From assembly GCA_934538895.1 (NCBI GenBank), contig CAKTCH010000041.1, forward strand, positions 1 through 9,748: a stretch of 9,748 nt of DNA. Reading direction: 5' to 3'. Under the pieces are notes generated by a model. It did no database searches and had not been told where the DNA came from. It saw only the letters and a program-made list of their open reading frames with translations. Every line of letters starts with the position of its first letter. Position 1 is the first letter of the stretch. The DNA comes from an uncultured Alphaproteobacteria bacterium. Its GTDB lineage: Bacteria; Pseudomonadota; Alphaproteobacteria; Micavibrionales; Micavibrionaceae. A program made the position numbers and the translations under genes. Shown here piece by piece: positions 1 through 7,620 of this stretch.

Positions 1-1345
1 ATCCCTGCGCCGCCGAAGACTGGCGCCGAAAATATTGATGACCCTCCTGTTCATCGGGCTGCTGGGCGTTCTCGCGGGGCCATGGCCCGCGAAGAAGGCC
101 CAGGCCTTCAGCGGCCCCTGCCCTTGCAGACCTATCTGCACCGTGAGGCAGAATCTGACATCGCAGGCGCTGGAAACGGTCCTGCACGGCATTCTGCGCG
201 AATTTATCACGCAGCAATTTATCTATCAGCAAAACTGGTTCATGTATGACTTCTTCGAGGATTATATCCTGACCGGCCTGAAGAATATGGTGGAGCAGCT
301 CTCGGTTACGGCACAGGCACAGGTCTTCGCTTTCGGCGCGATCATGGACGCCAAGGAGGAACTGGAAACCCAGCGCCTGCTGCATGAGAAAATGGCCGAG
401 GCCCACCGCGACTACAGGCCCGACGTCGGCATGTGCACGATCGGCACGGCGGCACGCGGCCTGGCGGCACAGGACCGTAATGCCGAATCCATGGCCAACG
501 CGCTGACCAAGCGCATGATCGACCGCCAGCTGGGCCTGCAATATGCGTCAGGCGCCGAGGGCATGGGTTCCGATGCCCGCGCGCGCATCGGGCAATTCCG
601 CCGCCGTTTCTGCGACCGCTTCAGCAATGCTGGCAATACCACCAATCTTTGTCTGGCATCAGCCAACGGCCCCCATATCAACAAGGATATCGATTATGGC
701 GCGACGCTGGGCCTGCGTCGTACGGTCAATCTCAACCTTAACAACAGCAGTCTGGAGGACGATGACGAAAACATCATGGCGCTGGCGACCAATCTTTACG
801 GCAATCGCGTTTTTGAGAGAGCGCCTGCGCCCTCTGCCGATATGACGGGTGATCGCGCGCTGGTGAGCGGTGACATGTCGTGGTATCTTGACCGGCGCGC
901 CATTACCGCCAAGCGCAGCGTGGCGCAAAACACCTTTAACGAAATCGCCGGGATGAAAGCGCGCGGCACGAATACGTCCGCGACGGCGGGGAATTACCTC
1001 CACGCCGTTTTCCAGCAACTCGGCGTCGGCAGCGCAGACCAGGCCCGGCAGATGCTGGGCAGCAATCCCAGTTATTATGCGCAGCTGGAAGTGATGGCAC
1101 AGAAGATTTATCAGGACCCGGAATTCTTCACCAATCTTTACGACTCGCCCACCAACGTGCTGCGCAAGAACGTGGCGATGCAGGCGATCAACCTGATGCT
1201 GGACCGTGATACGTTCAGGAGCGAGCTGCGCACGGAAGCGCTGCTGTCGCAGCTGCTGGAAGCGGAGCTGGTGCGTTACCAGAAATCGATGGAGAACCGC
1301 CGGAACCAGATGAGCAACCAGTCCGCCCCGGGATTGACGCCATGA
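1..1345 (+). CDS. P1: exported cysteine-containing protein, first of three tandem paralogs (5' end probably outside window)
   Basis: I do not recognise this family. The first available start is TTG at 35 or ATG at 38, and no ribosome binding site precedes either. The frame is open to the window edge and encodes an Arg/Lys-rich stretch (RRRRLAPK) just before the hydrophobic segment. This looks like the positive n-region of a Sec signal peptide, so the true start is probably upstream. Numbering from base 35, the signal peptide ends near AQA|F at residue 24. The mature N-terminus has a Cys cluster (C29, C31, C35), followed by an aromatic helical stretch. The core shared with P2 and P3 follows: FGAIMDAK at 100, LETQ at 110-113, MCTIGT with C134, then C193, C206, NLYG at 253, KRSVAQ at 293 and NPSYYAQ at 344. 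The C-terminal third is the most conserved part. It is probably periplasmic or secreted. The stop overlaps the P2 start (ATGA), so translation is likely coupled. Confidence 0.85.
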   Translation, partial: SLRRRRLAPKILMTLLFIGLLGVLAGPWPAKKAQAFSGPCPCRPICTVRQNLTSQALETVLHGILREFITQQFIYQQNWFMYDFFEDYILTGLKNMVEQLSVTAQAQVFAFGAIMDAKEELETQRLLHEKMAEAHRDYRPDVGMCTIGTAARGLAAQDRNAESMANALTKRMIDRQLGLQYASGAEGMGSDARARIGQFRRRFCDRFSNAGNTTNLCLASANGPHINKDIDYGATLGLRRTVNLNLNNSSLEDDDENIMALATNLYGNRVFERAPAPSADMTGDRALVSGDMSWYLDRRAITAKRSVAQNTFNEIAGMKARGTNTSATAGNYLHAVFQQLGVGSADQARQMLGSNPSYYAQLEVMAQKIYQDPEFFTNLYDSPTNVLRKNVAMQAINLMLDRDTFRSELRTEALLSQLLEAELVRYQKSMENRRNQMSNQSAPGLTP

Positions 1346-2751
1346 GAAGAGCGGGAAAAACATACGGCGCGATCCGGAACAGCTGGCGCCATATCGTTCT
1401 GGCCGCCGCCATAGGGGTCGTCACCCATCTGGGCGCGGGCATTCAGGAAGCCCATGCCTGCTGGTGCAACGGCTGTACCTGTACGGTGACTGAATTCTTC
1501 GATAACGTCGCCACCAACAGCGACCTGCACATGGAAACGCGGTTCGACGAATTCGGCATGGTTATTCCCCTGCCTTTTTATGCTTACGACACGGATGGCT
1601 GGATTCCGATCGAGAACGAGCCGCAAGGCACCGAACGTATCGGCGAACATCAGGAACTCGTCTGGCAATTATGGTTCGATCATTTCCTGCCTGTATGGAT
1701 GGACATGGCCGAACAGATGACGTCCGTGGCCATATGGCATACCTTTGCCATCGGCGCGTTCCTGGACGCCAAGATCCAGCTTGAAACGCAGGCCGTCCTG
1801 CAGGAGCGCATGGCGGAAGTGCACAAGCGTTATCAGCCCAGCGTCGGCATGTGCGTTTTCGGCACCAACATACGCAGCCTGGCGGCAACCGAGCGCAACA
1901 GCAAGCTGGTGGCCCATACGCTGAATCAGCGTCTGCTGGATCGCCTGCTGGGCACGGAAGGCGGCGCGGGCGTGACGGGTCCGAAGGAAGAGCAGACCGG
2001 TCGCGCGCGTTATTTCCTGGCCCATGTCTGCGATCGTTTCGATAATAACCGCATCCACAATAATCCATCCACCGGTTTCGCCAATATCTGCCAGTCGCAT
2101 ACGCCGCGGACGGACGGCACCGTCAATCTTGATCTCGATTTTACCCGCCTGATCATGAATCCGCGCACGCTGAACGTCGACTTCGTCAATCTGGGCAGCG
2201 CCAACAACCAGGGCCGCCATGTTTTCAATCTGGGCTCGAACCTGTATGGCCACGAGATCCCCGACCTTACCGTTATCAGTACGGAAGGGCAGACGGGGCA
2301 GCATAGCCAGTTGCTGGATCTGCGGGCGGCCATCGCCAAGCGCAGCGTCGCCCAGACGTCTTACAGCGCGCTCGTGGGCCTGAAAGCGCGTGGTACGGAA
2401 AAAAGCGACACGGAAACCATGCAATATATGTCCCTGCTGCTGCGGGAACTGGGGATACCGGAGGATGACGTCGACGGTTTTATCGGCGAGCGCCCGAGTT
2501 ACTATGCGCAAATGGAAGTGCTGGCGAAAAAACTCTACCAGAACCCCGATTTTTACCGCGAGCTATACGACAAGCCCGAGAATACGAAGCGCAAGAGCGT
2601 CGCCATGAGCGCCATCGGGTCGATGCTCGACCGTGAGATTTTCGACAGCCAGTTGCGCGCCGAAGCCATGATCTCGCAATTGCTGGAACTGAAAGTCCAG
2701 CAGGCGCAGGACGATGTGGAGGATTCGTTCTCCCGGAAAGGCACGGAATGA
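1342..2751 (+). CDS. P2: exported cysteine-rich protein, second tandem paralog
   Basis: The 469-residue product is homologous to P1 and P3. The start overlaps the P1 stop in an ATGA arrangement with no strong ribosome binding site, which points to translational coupling. The N-terminus has Arg/Lys residues, a hydrophobic stretch at about 18-32, and a likely signal peptidase I site at AHA|C before C40. The Cys cluster C40-W-C42-NG-C45-T-C47 would lie at the mature N-terminus; the preceding residues do not form a proper lipobox. About 75 residues rich in acidic and aromatic residues then precede the common core and are specific to P2. The core has IGAFLDAK at 138, LETQ at 147, MCVFGT with C171, C230, C250, NLYG at 300, KRSVAQ at 333 and RPSYYAQ at 384-390. 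A charged Gln-rich helix ends the protein. The function is unknown; export is well supported. VirB5/TrbJ-like helical secretion factors are a possible distant parallel, but I see no diagnostic motif. Confidence 0.88.
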   Translation: MRRAGKTYGAIRNSWRHIVLAAAIGVVTHLGAGIQEAHACWCNGCTCTVTEFFDNVATNSDLHMETRFDEFGMVIPLPFYAYDTDGWIPIENEPQGTERIGEHQELVWQLWFDHFLPVWMDMAEQMTSVAIWHTFAIGAFLDAKIQLETQAVLQERMAEVHKRYQPSVGMCVFGTNIRSLAATERNSKLVAHTLNQRLLDRLLGTEGGAGVTGPKEEQTGRARYFLAHVCDRFDNNRIHNNPSTGFANICQSHTPRTDGTVNLDLDFTRLIMNPRTLNVDFVNLGSANNQGRHVFNLGSNLYGHEIPDLTVISTEGQTGQHSQLLDLRAAIAKRSVAQTSYSALVGLKARGTEKSDTETMQYMSLLLRELGIPEDDVDGFIGERPSYYAQMEVLAKKLYQNPDFYRELYDKPENTKRKSVAMSAIGSMLDREIFDSQLRAEAMISQLLELKVQQAQDDVEDSFSRKGTE

Positions 2752-2752
2752 C

Positions 2753-3967
2753 ATGAGAGCCCTATCTTTTAAATACACAGCCCTGATCGCGGGCGTTCTG
2801 GCCTTTCTGACCGCCTTGCCTGCCTTCGCGGGCATCATTCCTTCCCCGATACTTTCCCTGGACCGGCCCGGCCAGCGGGCTTCCCTGCTCGCGGCGCTGA
2901 ACGACAACTGGATGCCGACATTCCCGGAAATGTCAGACCAGATGTCCGCCGTTATGGTCCATCAAATTTTCGGGATCGGCGCCATTCTGGACGCCAAGCA
3001 CCTGCTGGAAACACAGCGCCTGCTGGGCCAGTTAAGGGCGGAAGCCCACAAGAATTACGAAAGTTCCGAACAGATGTGCCGTTACGGCACGAACGTGCGC
3101 AGCCTGGCCGCCACCGAAGAGATGGCGCGTTCGAACAAGCGCATCCTTTCGCAGGTACTGCAGCAGCGCCTGTCGCTGCGGGGCGGCTCCGTGGGGGAAC
3201 GCGGTTTTTATTTCGACCAGCGCAACCGCTTCGACCAGTTCCGCCGCATGTATTGCGATCCGCAGGAAAACAACGACACGCTGCGCAACGCGGATATCCC
3301 GAACGCCAGCGTCTGCCTGACGGCCGCGGGGGGGCCGCGTGTCGGCAACGACATCGATTTTACGCGGATGCTGGATTCAAGGCTGACGCTGGATGTCAAC
3401 TTTACCGACGGCACCATGACGAACGACGAGGAAGATATCCTGTCGCTGGCCCGTAACCTTTATTCCCATCAATTGCTCCTTTTCAAGGGCGACGACGTGC
3501 TTTCCCTTGAGGGCAATACCGCGAACATCCTCGATATGCGCTCGCTTCACGCGTTGCGCAGCGTCGCCCATAACAGCTTTGCCACGCTGGTCGGCATGAA
3601 AGCGTCCGGCAGCGGCACGGTCAATACATTCATGAACCACATTATCGAGGAGATGGGGATCCCGACGAACCAGGTCGCCGCTTATCTGGGTGCCAATCCC
3701 AGTTATTACGCCCAGATGGACGTGCTGACGCGCAAGATGTATCAGAACCCGGTGTTCTACACCAATCTTTATACCAAGCCCGAGAACCTGAAACGTACCG
3801 GCGTGGCGCTGCAAGCCCTGCAACTGATGAACGACCGCGATCGTTTCGAGGCCAGCCTGCGGCGTGAAATGCTGCTTTCCACGCTTCTGGAAATGAGACT
3901 GCGCGAAGCCGAGATGATCGTCCGCTTCGGCATCGGCAGCCGCGATACATCGCGCGTGGCGCAATAA
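2753..3967 (+). CDS. P3: exported protein, third tandem paralog lacking the N-terminal cysteine cluster
   Basis: I chose ATG 2753 over the in-frame ATG at 2714. It gives a textbook signal peptide (MRALSFK, hydrophobic 9-22, cleavage at AFA|G near residue 26), a GGAAAGG purine tract lies upstream at about 2735-2741, and it starts two bases after the P2 stop. The 404-residue product is the shortest paralog. After the signal peptide it goes almost directly into the shared core: IGAILDAK at 75-82, LETQ at 85, MCRYGT with C109, then C168, C188, NLYS at 235, RSVAH at 269 and NPSYYAQ at 315-321, followed by the conserved helical C-terminal third (QNPVFYTNLYTKPEN at 331-345). These three are its only cysteines, so they define the family's minimal set. 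It completes a three-gene unit with P1 and P2. A periplasmic or secreted location is inferred; the role is unknown. Confidence 0.88.
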   Translation: MRALSFKYTALIAGVLAFLTALPAFAGIIPSPILSLDRPGQRASLLAALNDNWMPTFPEMSDQMSAVMVHQIFGIGAILDAKHLLETQRLLGQLRAEAHKNYESSEQMCRYGTNVRSLAATEEMARSNKRILSQVLQQRLSLRGGSVGERGFYFDQRNRFDQFRRMYCDPQENNDTLRNADIPNASVCLTAAGGPRVGNDIDFTRMLDSRLTLDVNFTDGTMTNDEEDILSLARNLYSHQLLLFKGDDVLSLEGNTANILDMRSLHALRSVAHNSFATLVGMKASGSGTVNTFMNHIIEEMGIPTNQVAAYLGANPSYYAQMDVLTRKMYQNPVFYTNLYTKPENLKRTGVALQALQLMNDRDRFEASLRREMLLSTLLEMRLREAEMIVRFGIGSRDTSRVAQ

Positions 3968-4005
3968 TTCATCCTATTGATAAACATATAAAATTCCCTG
4001 AGCTG

Positions 4006-4020
4006 GAGCGCGGCGCGCTC
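4006..4020. repeat. Inverted repeat abutting the -24 element
   Basis: GAGCGC (4006-4011), a 3-base spacer, then GCGCTC (4015-4020) form a perfect six-base inverted repeat that touches the promoter's -24 box. It could be a dimeric regulator site or a small hairpin. There is no T-tract after it, so it does not look like a terminator. Confidence 0.4.
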
Positions 4021-4037
4021 TGGCACCCTTCTTGCAA
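4020..4037 (+). promoter_or_regulatory. Sigma-54 (RpoN) -24/-12 promoter for flgK-flgL
   Basis: The sequence CTGGCAC-CCTTC-TTGCAA matches the RpoN consensus TGGCAC-N5-TTGC. The GG and GC dinucleotides are separated by exactly ten bases, as the consensus requires. Transcription would start near 4047, leaving a leader of about 64 bases before flgK. Hook-filament junction genes are often RpoN-dependent class III genes in flagellated proteobacteria, so the position makes sense. An activator of the FlbD/FleR type would be needed. Its enhancer sites would have to lie inside the end of P3, because only about 50 bases separate the promoter from that gene. Confidence 0.85.
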
Positions 4038-4059
4038 AACCTGAAACAGGAATAATGAT

Positions 4060-4085
4060 CCCTGCGATAGGCAGGGCCTTAAGGC
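4060..4085 (+). promoter_or_regulatory. Hairpin and palindrome in the predicted flgK leader
   Basis: CCCTGC (4060-4065), loop GATAG, GCAGGG (4071-4076) form a six-base-pair stem. A perfect ten-base palindrome, GCCTTAAGGC (4076-4085), directly follows, and TTTT comes after it. In the transcript from the sigma-54 promoter both lie between the start site and the ribosome binding site. The arrangement could be a weak terminator for upstream transcription or a leader structure affecting flgK translation; I cannot tell which. Confidence 0.35.
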
Positions 4086-4100
4086 TTTTAGAGCTTTTGC

Positions 4101-4105
4101 GAGGA
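4101..4105 (+). promoter_or_regulatory. Ribosome binding site of flgK
   Basis: GAGGA lies five bases before the ATG at 4111. It fixes the start that gives the canonical FlgK N-terminus (MALSGLDAALSGLR). Confidence 0.8.
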
Positions 4106-4110
4106 AAAAC

Positions 4111-6501
4111 ATGGCGTTAAGCGGTCTTGATGCGGCTTTGTCCGGCCTGCGCGTCGCGCAGCAGCAGCTGAATACGATATCGAACAACGTCGCCAATGTC
4201 GGTACGGACGGCTATTCGCGGAAAATTTTGCCGCAATCCACGCTGGTCATCGGCGGACAGAGCGCCGGCGTGCGCGGCGACGCCGTTGTGCGTAATGTCG
4301 ATATGTACCTGCAGCGCGATTACTGGACACAGGTAAGCGCCACCAGCTTTCAGGACACCAAAATCAACTACCTGAACCGTATCCAGCAATTTCACGGCAA
4401 CCCGGATCAGGAAATATCCATATCCGCGCAAGTCGCCAAATTGCGCGATAGTTTCGCAACGCTGGCCGACAGTCCCGAAGATACGTTCCTGCAACGCGCG
4501 ACCATCCAGCAGGCGCAGCTTGTCGCCCAGAAATTCAACGATTTCTCGGATCTTCTGACCGAGATGCGCAACGACACGCAGGAAGATATGGCGCTGGCCG
4601 TGCGCGAGATCAACGCCAAGCTGCAAACCATTGCCGCTGTGAACCGCGATATCAAGCTGGATACCGCCCTGAATAAATCGACGGCGGCATCGGCGGATTT
4701 GCGCGATAAGACCATCAAGGAATTATCGGCGCTGATGGATGTCTCCGTCTTCACCCGTTCCGACGGCGTGATCGTGGTACAGACGCGTCAGGGGGTGGAG
4801 CTGGCTTCCGATACGGCGCGGGAAATGTTTTTCCAGCCGGGCTCGCCCATGGGGCCGGACAGCGCTTACCCCACGTCGGCCAACGGCATTTATGTAGGCG
4901 GCGATCCGGCCCGGAATGCCAATGCCATTAACATCACGCAGACAGGCCTGGGCGGCGAACTGGGCGCGCTGGTGGATTTGCGCGATGACGTCATACCCCG
5001 CCAGCAGGCGCAGCTCGATGAACTGGCCCATAAGACAGCGCTGCGCTTCGAGGCGCAGGGCCTGCGCCTGTTTACGGATGCGAGCGGCCTGGTACCGGCG
5101 GACACGGCCCCCGTTCCCGGCACAGCCGGCCCGCCGGCGGTAGCGCCGGTGCCGGTTGCGTATGTCGGCTTTGCCCGCGAGATCCGCGTCAACCAGAACA
5201 TCATCAATGACAATTCGCTGATTCAGAAAGGCACGGCCAATACGGACGTGCCGGTGCAATCCGGCTCTAACGAGGTCATTCGCCGGATCGTGCAATTCAC
5301 TTTCGGCGAGATCGAATACCAGCAGGCCGTGGGTACCGTGGATCTGCGCGCTACGACGGGCGGGGCCGCCGATTTGCAGGAATGGCTGGGCCTTTACGGG
5401 CAGAACAGCGTGACCAGCAATCTGAGCCTTTCCGGCTTTTCCGACCTGCAAGCCCTGATCGATTCGGGCGGCGATATATTCGACCCGGTGACGCCCGGTC
5501 CGCCTTATAACGACGAATTCACCCTTACATTCGACGATACGCGCATCACCCCGGCGGTGCCCGGCGCCAGCTATACGCTCAGTCTTTCCGCCATTCAGGC
5601 TGCCTATCCGATTGGCGGCGGCATTACCAACGCCGCCGACCAGCTGGCGGCGGCCATCAATAACCTGGCGCCGCCCCCCGATGCGGCTTTTGTGGTATCG
5701 GCGCGGGTCAACCCCTATGGCCAGCTGGTCATCGAGTCGCGCGCCCATATTTCCCTCGACGCCTCGACGCCGCCGGGCGGGATGCGCCCGGAAGGTCTGG
5801 CGCTGATGGGTTTTGCCGAGGGCACGTCCGTAACCAAAGACCCCTATATCGATATACAGGTGGGTAACGATAATCCCGTACGGATCACGATCGAGCCGAA
5901 CGATACCGAGGCGACGCTGGCCGCCAAGCTGGAATATAACGCGCTGGGCCATACCGGCATTCCCGGCCTTTATGTCGATATCGATCCGGTGACGGGCCGG
6001 ATGACATTGCGTCCGGGACGTGACGACAGCAATGGCGGCCCATCCTTTGGCGGCGATATCAAGATCGTGGGCGGCAGCTTTGTTTCCGATGGCACCGGCG
6101 GTGCCGGCGTTCCCGCGGGCGCCACGATTATCGAGGCGCTGTTCGGCAATAACAGCCCCGTATCCAACGTGCGCTACGATGCCAATACGCCGTTCCGCTA
6201 TACAAATCTGGGACCGGCCGCGTCGCTCAACACCGGTATCATCAGTTCGACCACGCTGATCGACTATGCGCAGAAGATGATAAACCAGCAAACCGAAGAA
6301 GTCCTGGTGGCGGAGACGCGCCGCAACGACGAGCAGGCGTTCCGTGACCTGCTACAGACAGAGCATATGGAGAAATCGACCGTCAACATCGATGAGGAAT
6401 TGTCGCACCTGATTCTGGTGCAGACCGCTTATGCCGCGGCGGCGCGCATGGTCAGCGCCATCGACGATATGTTCACAGAACTTATCAACGCCGTCCGGTA
6501 A
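4111..6501 (+). CDS. flgK: Flagellar hook-associated protein 1 FlgK (HAP1)
   Basis: FlgK forms the first ring of the hook-filament junction. It is exported through the flagellar type III apparatus, so it has no Sec signal peptide. The N-terminus carries the flagellar rod/hook motif: hydrophobic heptads, then SNNVAN at 25-30 and GTDGYSRK at 31-38. The family motif GGELGALVDLRDD is at 281-293. The C-terminus (about 755-796) has the matching heptad helix with NIDEELSHLILVQTAYAA and ends in the usual FlgK/FlgE-type coil. At 796 residues it is much longer than enteric FlgK (about 550). The extra length lies between roughly 325 and 700, a Pro/Ala/Gly-rich region with beta-type, surface-exposed character that includes a Pro/Ala linker near 330-350. 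It is transcribed from a sigma-54 promoter and is followed 24 bases later by flgL. Confidence 0.96.
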   Translation: MALSGLDAALSGLRVAQQQLNTISNNVANVGTDGYSRKILPQSTLVIGGQSAGVRGDAVVRNVDMYLQRDYWTQVSATSFQDTKINYLNRIQQFHGNPDQEISISAQVAKLRDSFATLADSPEDTFLQRATIQQAQLVAQKFNDFSDLLTEMRNDTQEDMALAVREINAKLQTIAAVNRDIKLDTALNKSTAASADLRDKTIKELSALMDVSVFTRSDGVIVVQTRQGVELASDTAREMFFQPGSPMGPDSAYPTSANGIYVGGDPARNANAINITQTGLGGELGALVDLRDDVIPRQQAQLDELAHKTALRFEAQGLRLFTDASGLVPADTAPVPGTAGPPAVAPVPVAYVGFAREIRVNQNIINDNSLIQKGTANTDVPVQSGSNEVIRRIVQFTFGEIEYQQAVGTVDLRATTGGAADLQEWLGLYGQNSVTSNLSLSGFSDLQALIDSGGDIFDPVTPGPPYNDEFTLTFDDTRITPAVPGASYTLSLSAIQAAYPIGGGITNAADQLAAAINNLAPPPDAAFVVSARVNPYGQLVIESRAHISLDASTPPGGMRPEGLALMGFAEGTSVTKDPYIDIQVGNDNPVRITIEPNDTEATLAAKLEYNALGHTGIPGLYVDIDPVTGRMTLRPGRDDSNGGPSFGGDIKIVGGSFVSDGTGGAGVPAGATIIEALFGNNSPVSNVRYDANTPFRYTNLGPAASLNTGIISSTTLIDYAQKMINQQTEEVLVAETRRNDEQAFRDLLQTEHMEKSTVNIDEELSHLILVQTAYAAAARMVSAIDDMFTELINAVR

Positions 6502-6525
6502 TTTTTACGTGAGAAAGAGAAAGCC

Positions 6526-7617
6526 ATGGCATTTGTATCGACATTAGGTAACGCGCTGGATCAGGTGGAAAGACTGAAAACGCTTCAGTCCCAGCTCGGC
6601 ACGTTGCAGGCGCAGCTGACCAGCGGCAAGAAGACGGACGTCTTCAAGGGGCTGGGCACCGATGTGATCGCGTCGACGAAATCGCGCGCCGGATTCAACG
6701 CGCTCGATAACTATCTGAACAACATCACCATTGCCGACCGCCGCATCAAGATGACGATGAACGCCATCGGCGAGGTGCGCACGCAGGCCGAAGGATTGCT
6801 GGGCTTCATGGAGCTGCAGACCCAGCAGGGCGAATACGAGATGTCGACGCTGGGCAGCTACGCCGGCAACCTGAGCGAATTCATCAACAGCCTGATCAAC
6901 CTGAAAGACGGGGACCGTTATCTGCTGAGCGGCGCCAATACCATGGTCAAGCCCCTGACCGATACCGGCGGGCTCGATACCTATACAACCAAGCAGATTA
7001 ACGACTGGGTCAACGGCGTCATTACGACCGATCAGCTGATGCAAAGCTACAAGGACCCGGCGCAGCTGACGGATACGATTATCGGTTACAGCCCCGAGGT
7101 CGCCAGCGGCATGACCAAGAATGTCACGGTACGTGTGGATGACAATGCCGAGATCGATTACACCGTCAAAGGCAACGAGCAACCCTTCCGTAATATCCTG
7201 ATCGCCGTCAGCATGATGAAGAATATCGACAAGATTCTTGACGAAGTGACGGTCGATGTCGACGATACGCTGCCGCCCGGCCCCGGAAGCCCCGTCGTGC
7301 CCCCCGGCGCCGATAATCAGGAACGTAACGATAATTTTTATAAGGTGTTTAACGACATCGCCACGATGCTGAACAAGGCGCTGGATCAACTGGACGAGCG
7401 TTCGTTCAAGTTGTCGCAATCACACGCGCAAATCACGCAGATTGCCGAGAATCACAAGATCGAGAAGAACAGTCTGGCATCCATCGTCGATAACGTCGAA
7501 AATGTCGATATCAACGAAGTGGCGCTGAAACTGAACATGCTGACCGTGCAGCTGGAGGCATCCTATCGCGTTACATCCACCGTCAGCCAGTTGAACCTGG
7601 CGCGATTCCTGTCGTAA
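6526..7617 (+). CDS. flgL: Flagellar hook-associated protein 3 FlgL (flagellin-fold junction protein)
   Basis: FlgL forms the second junction ring, between FlgK and the flagellin filament. The 363-residue product has the flagellin-fold N-terminal helix region (residues 1-140, with LQAQLTSGKK at 27-36) and an RYLLSGANT segment typical of FlgL. A middle segment resembles the FlgL GNEQPFRNIL-type region, and the C-terminus (QLEASYRVTSTVSQLNLARF) is the flagellin/FlgL coiled-coil signature. A Pro-rich linker (LPPGPGSPVVPPG) interrupts the central part. There is no signal peptide, as expected for type III export. The gene lies 24 bases after flgK and has a weak purine-rich ribosome binding site (GAGAAAGAGAAAG), so it is almost certainly cotranscribed from the same sigma-54 promoter. 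A flagellin is the alternative, but the flgK neighbour and the middle domain favour FlgL. Confidence 0.93.
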   Translation: MAFVSTLGNALDQVERLKTLQSQLGTLQAQLTSGKKTDVFKGLGTDVIASTKSRAGFNALDNYLNNITIADRRIKMTMNAIGEVRTQAEGLLGFMELQTQQGEYEMSTLGSYAGNLSEFINSLINLKDGDRYLLSGANTMVKPLTDTGGLDTYTTKQINDWVNGVITTDQLMQSYKDPAQLTDTIIGYSPEVASGMTKNVTVRVDDNAEIDYTVKGNEQPFRNILIAVSMMKNIDKILDEVTVDVDDTLPPGPGSPVVPPGADNQERNDNFYKVFNDIATMLNKALDQLDERSFKLSQSHAQITQIAENHKIEKNSLASIVDNVENVDINEVALKLNMLTVQLEASYRVTSTVSQLNLARFLS

Positions 7618-7620
7618 TTA

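Larger units (their letters stand above)
3968..4110 (+). promoter_or_regulatory. Intergenic control region upstream of flgK
   Basis: This 143-base gap separates the P1-P3 unit from flgK and is visibly AT-richer in its first 30 bases. In order it holds an inverted repeat, a sigma-54 promoter, a short hairpin in the predicted leader, a ten-base palindrome and the flgK ribosome binding site, each listed separately. No clear intrinsic terminator for the P1-P3 unit is visible, so some read-through into flgK is possible. Confidence 0.6.

Noticed and set aside
1456..1470. Lipobox at the P2 signal peptide (AHAC)
   Set aside because: Position -3 is Ala and -2 is His, unlike the usual Leu-Ala/Ser-Gly/Ala-Cys; signal peptidase I cleavage before C40 is more likely.
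659..2511. Long minus-strand open frames opposite P1 and P2
   Set aside because: Conservation among P1, P2 and P3 is on the + strand. The minus-strand products show no shared motifs, no signal peptide and no ribosome binding sites.
2714..2752. Upstream in-frame ATG for P3
   Set aside because: It would put 13 charged residues before a complete signal peptide and overlap P2 by 38 bases; ATG 2753 has the better context.
1..3967. P1-P3 as VirB5/TrbJ-family proteins
   Set aside because: Size, export and helical character are compatible, but I cannot point to a diagnostic motif, so the family name was not assigned.
4723..6291. Long open frame of 522 codons on the minus strand, antisense to flgK
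   Set aside because: The opposite frame encodes canonical FlgK from end to end. The antisense protein is rich in Arg, His and Gly with no recognisable domain, as expected for a shadow of a GC-rich gene.
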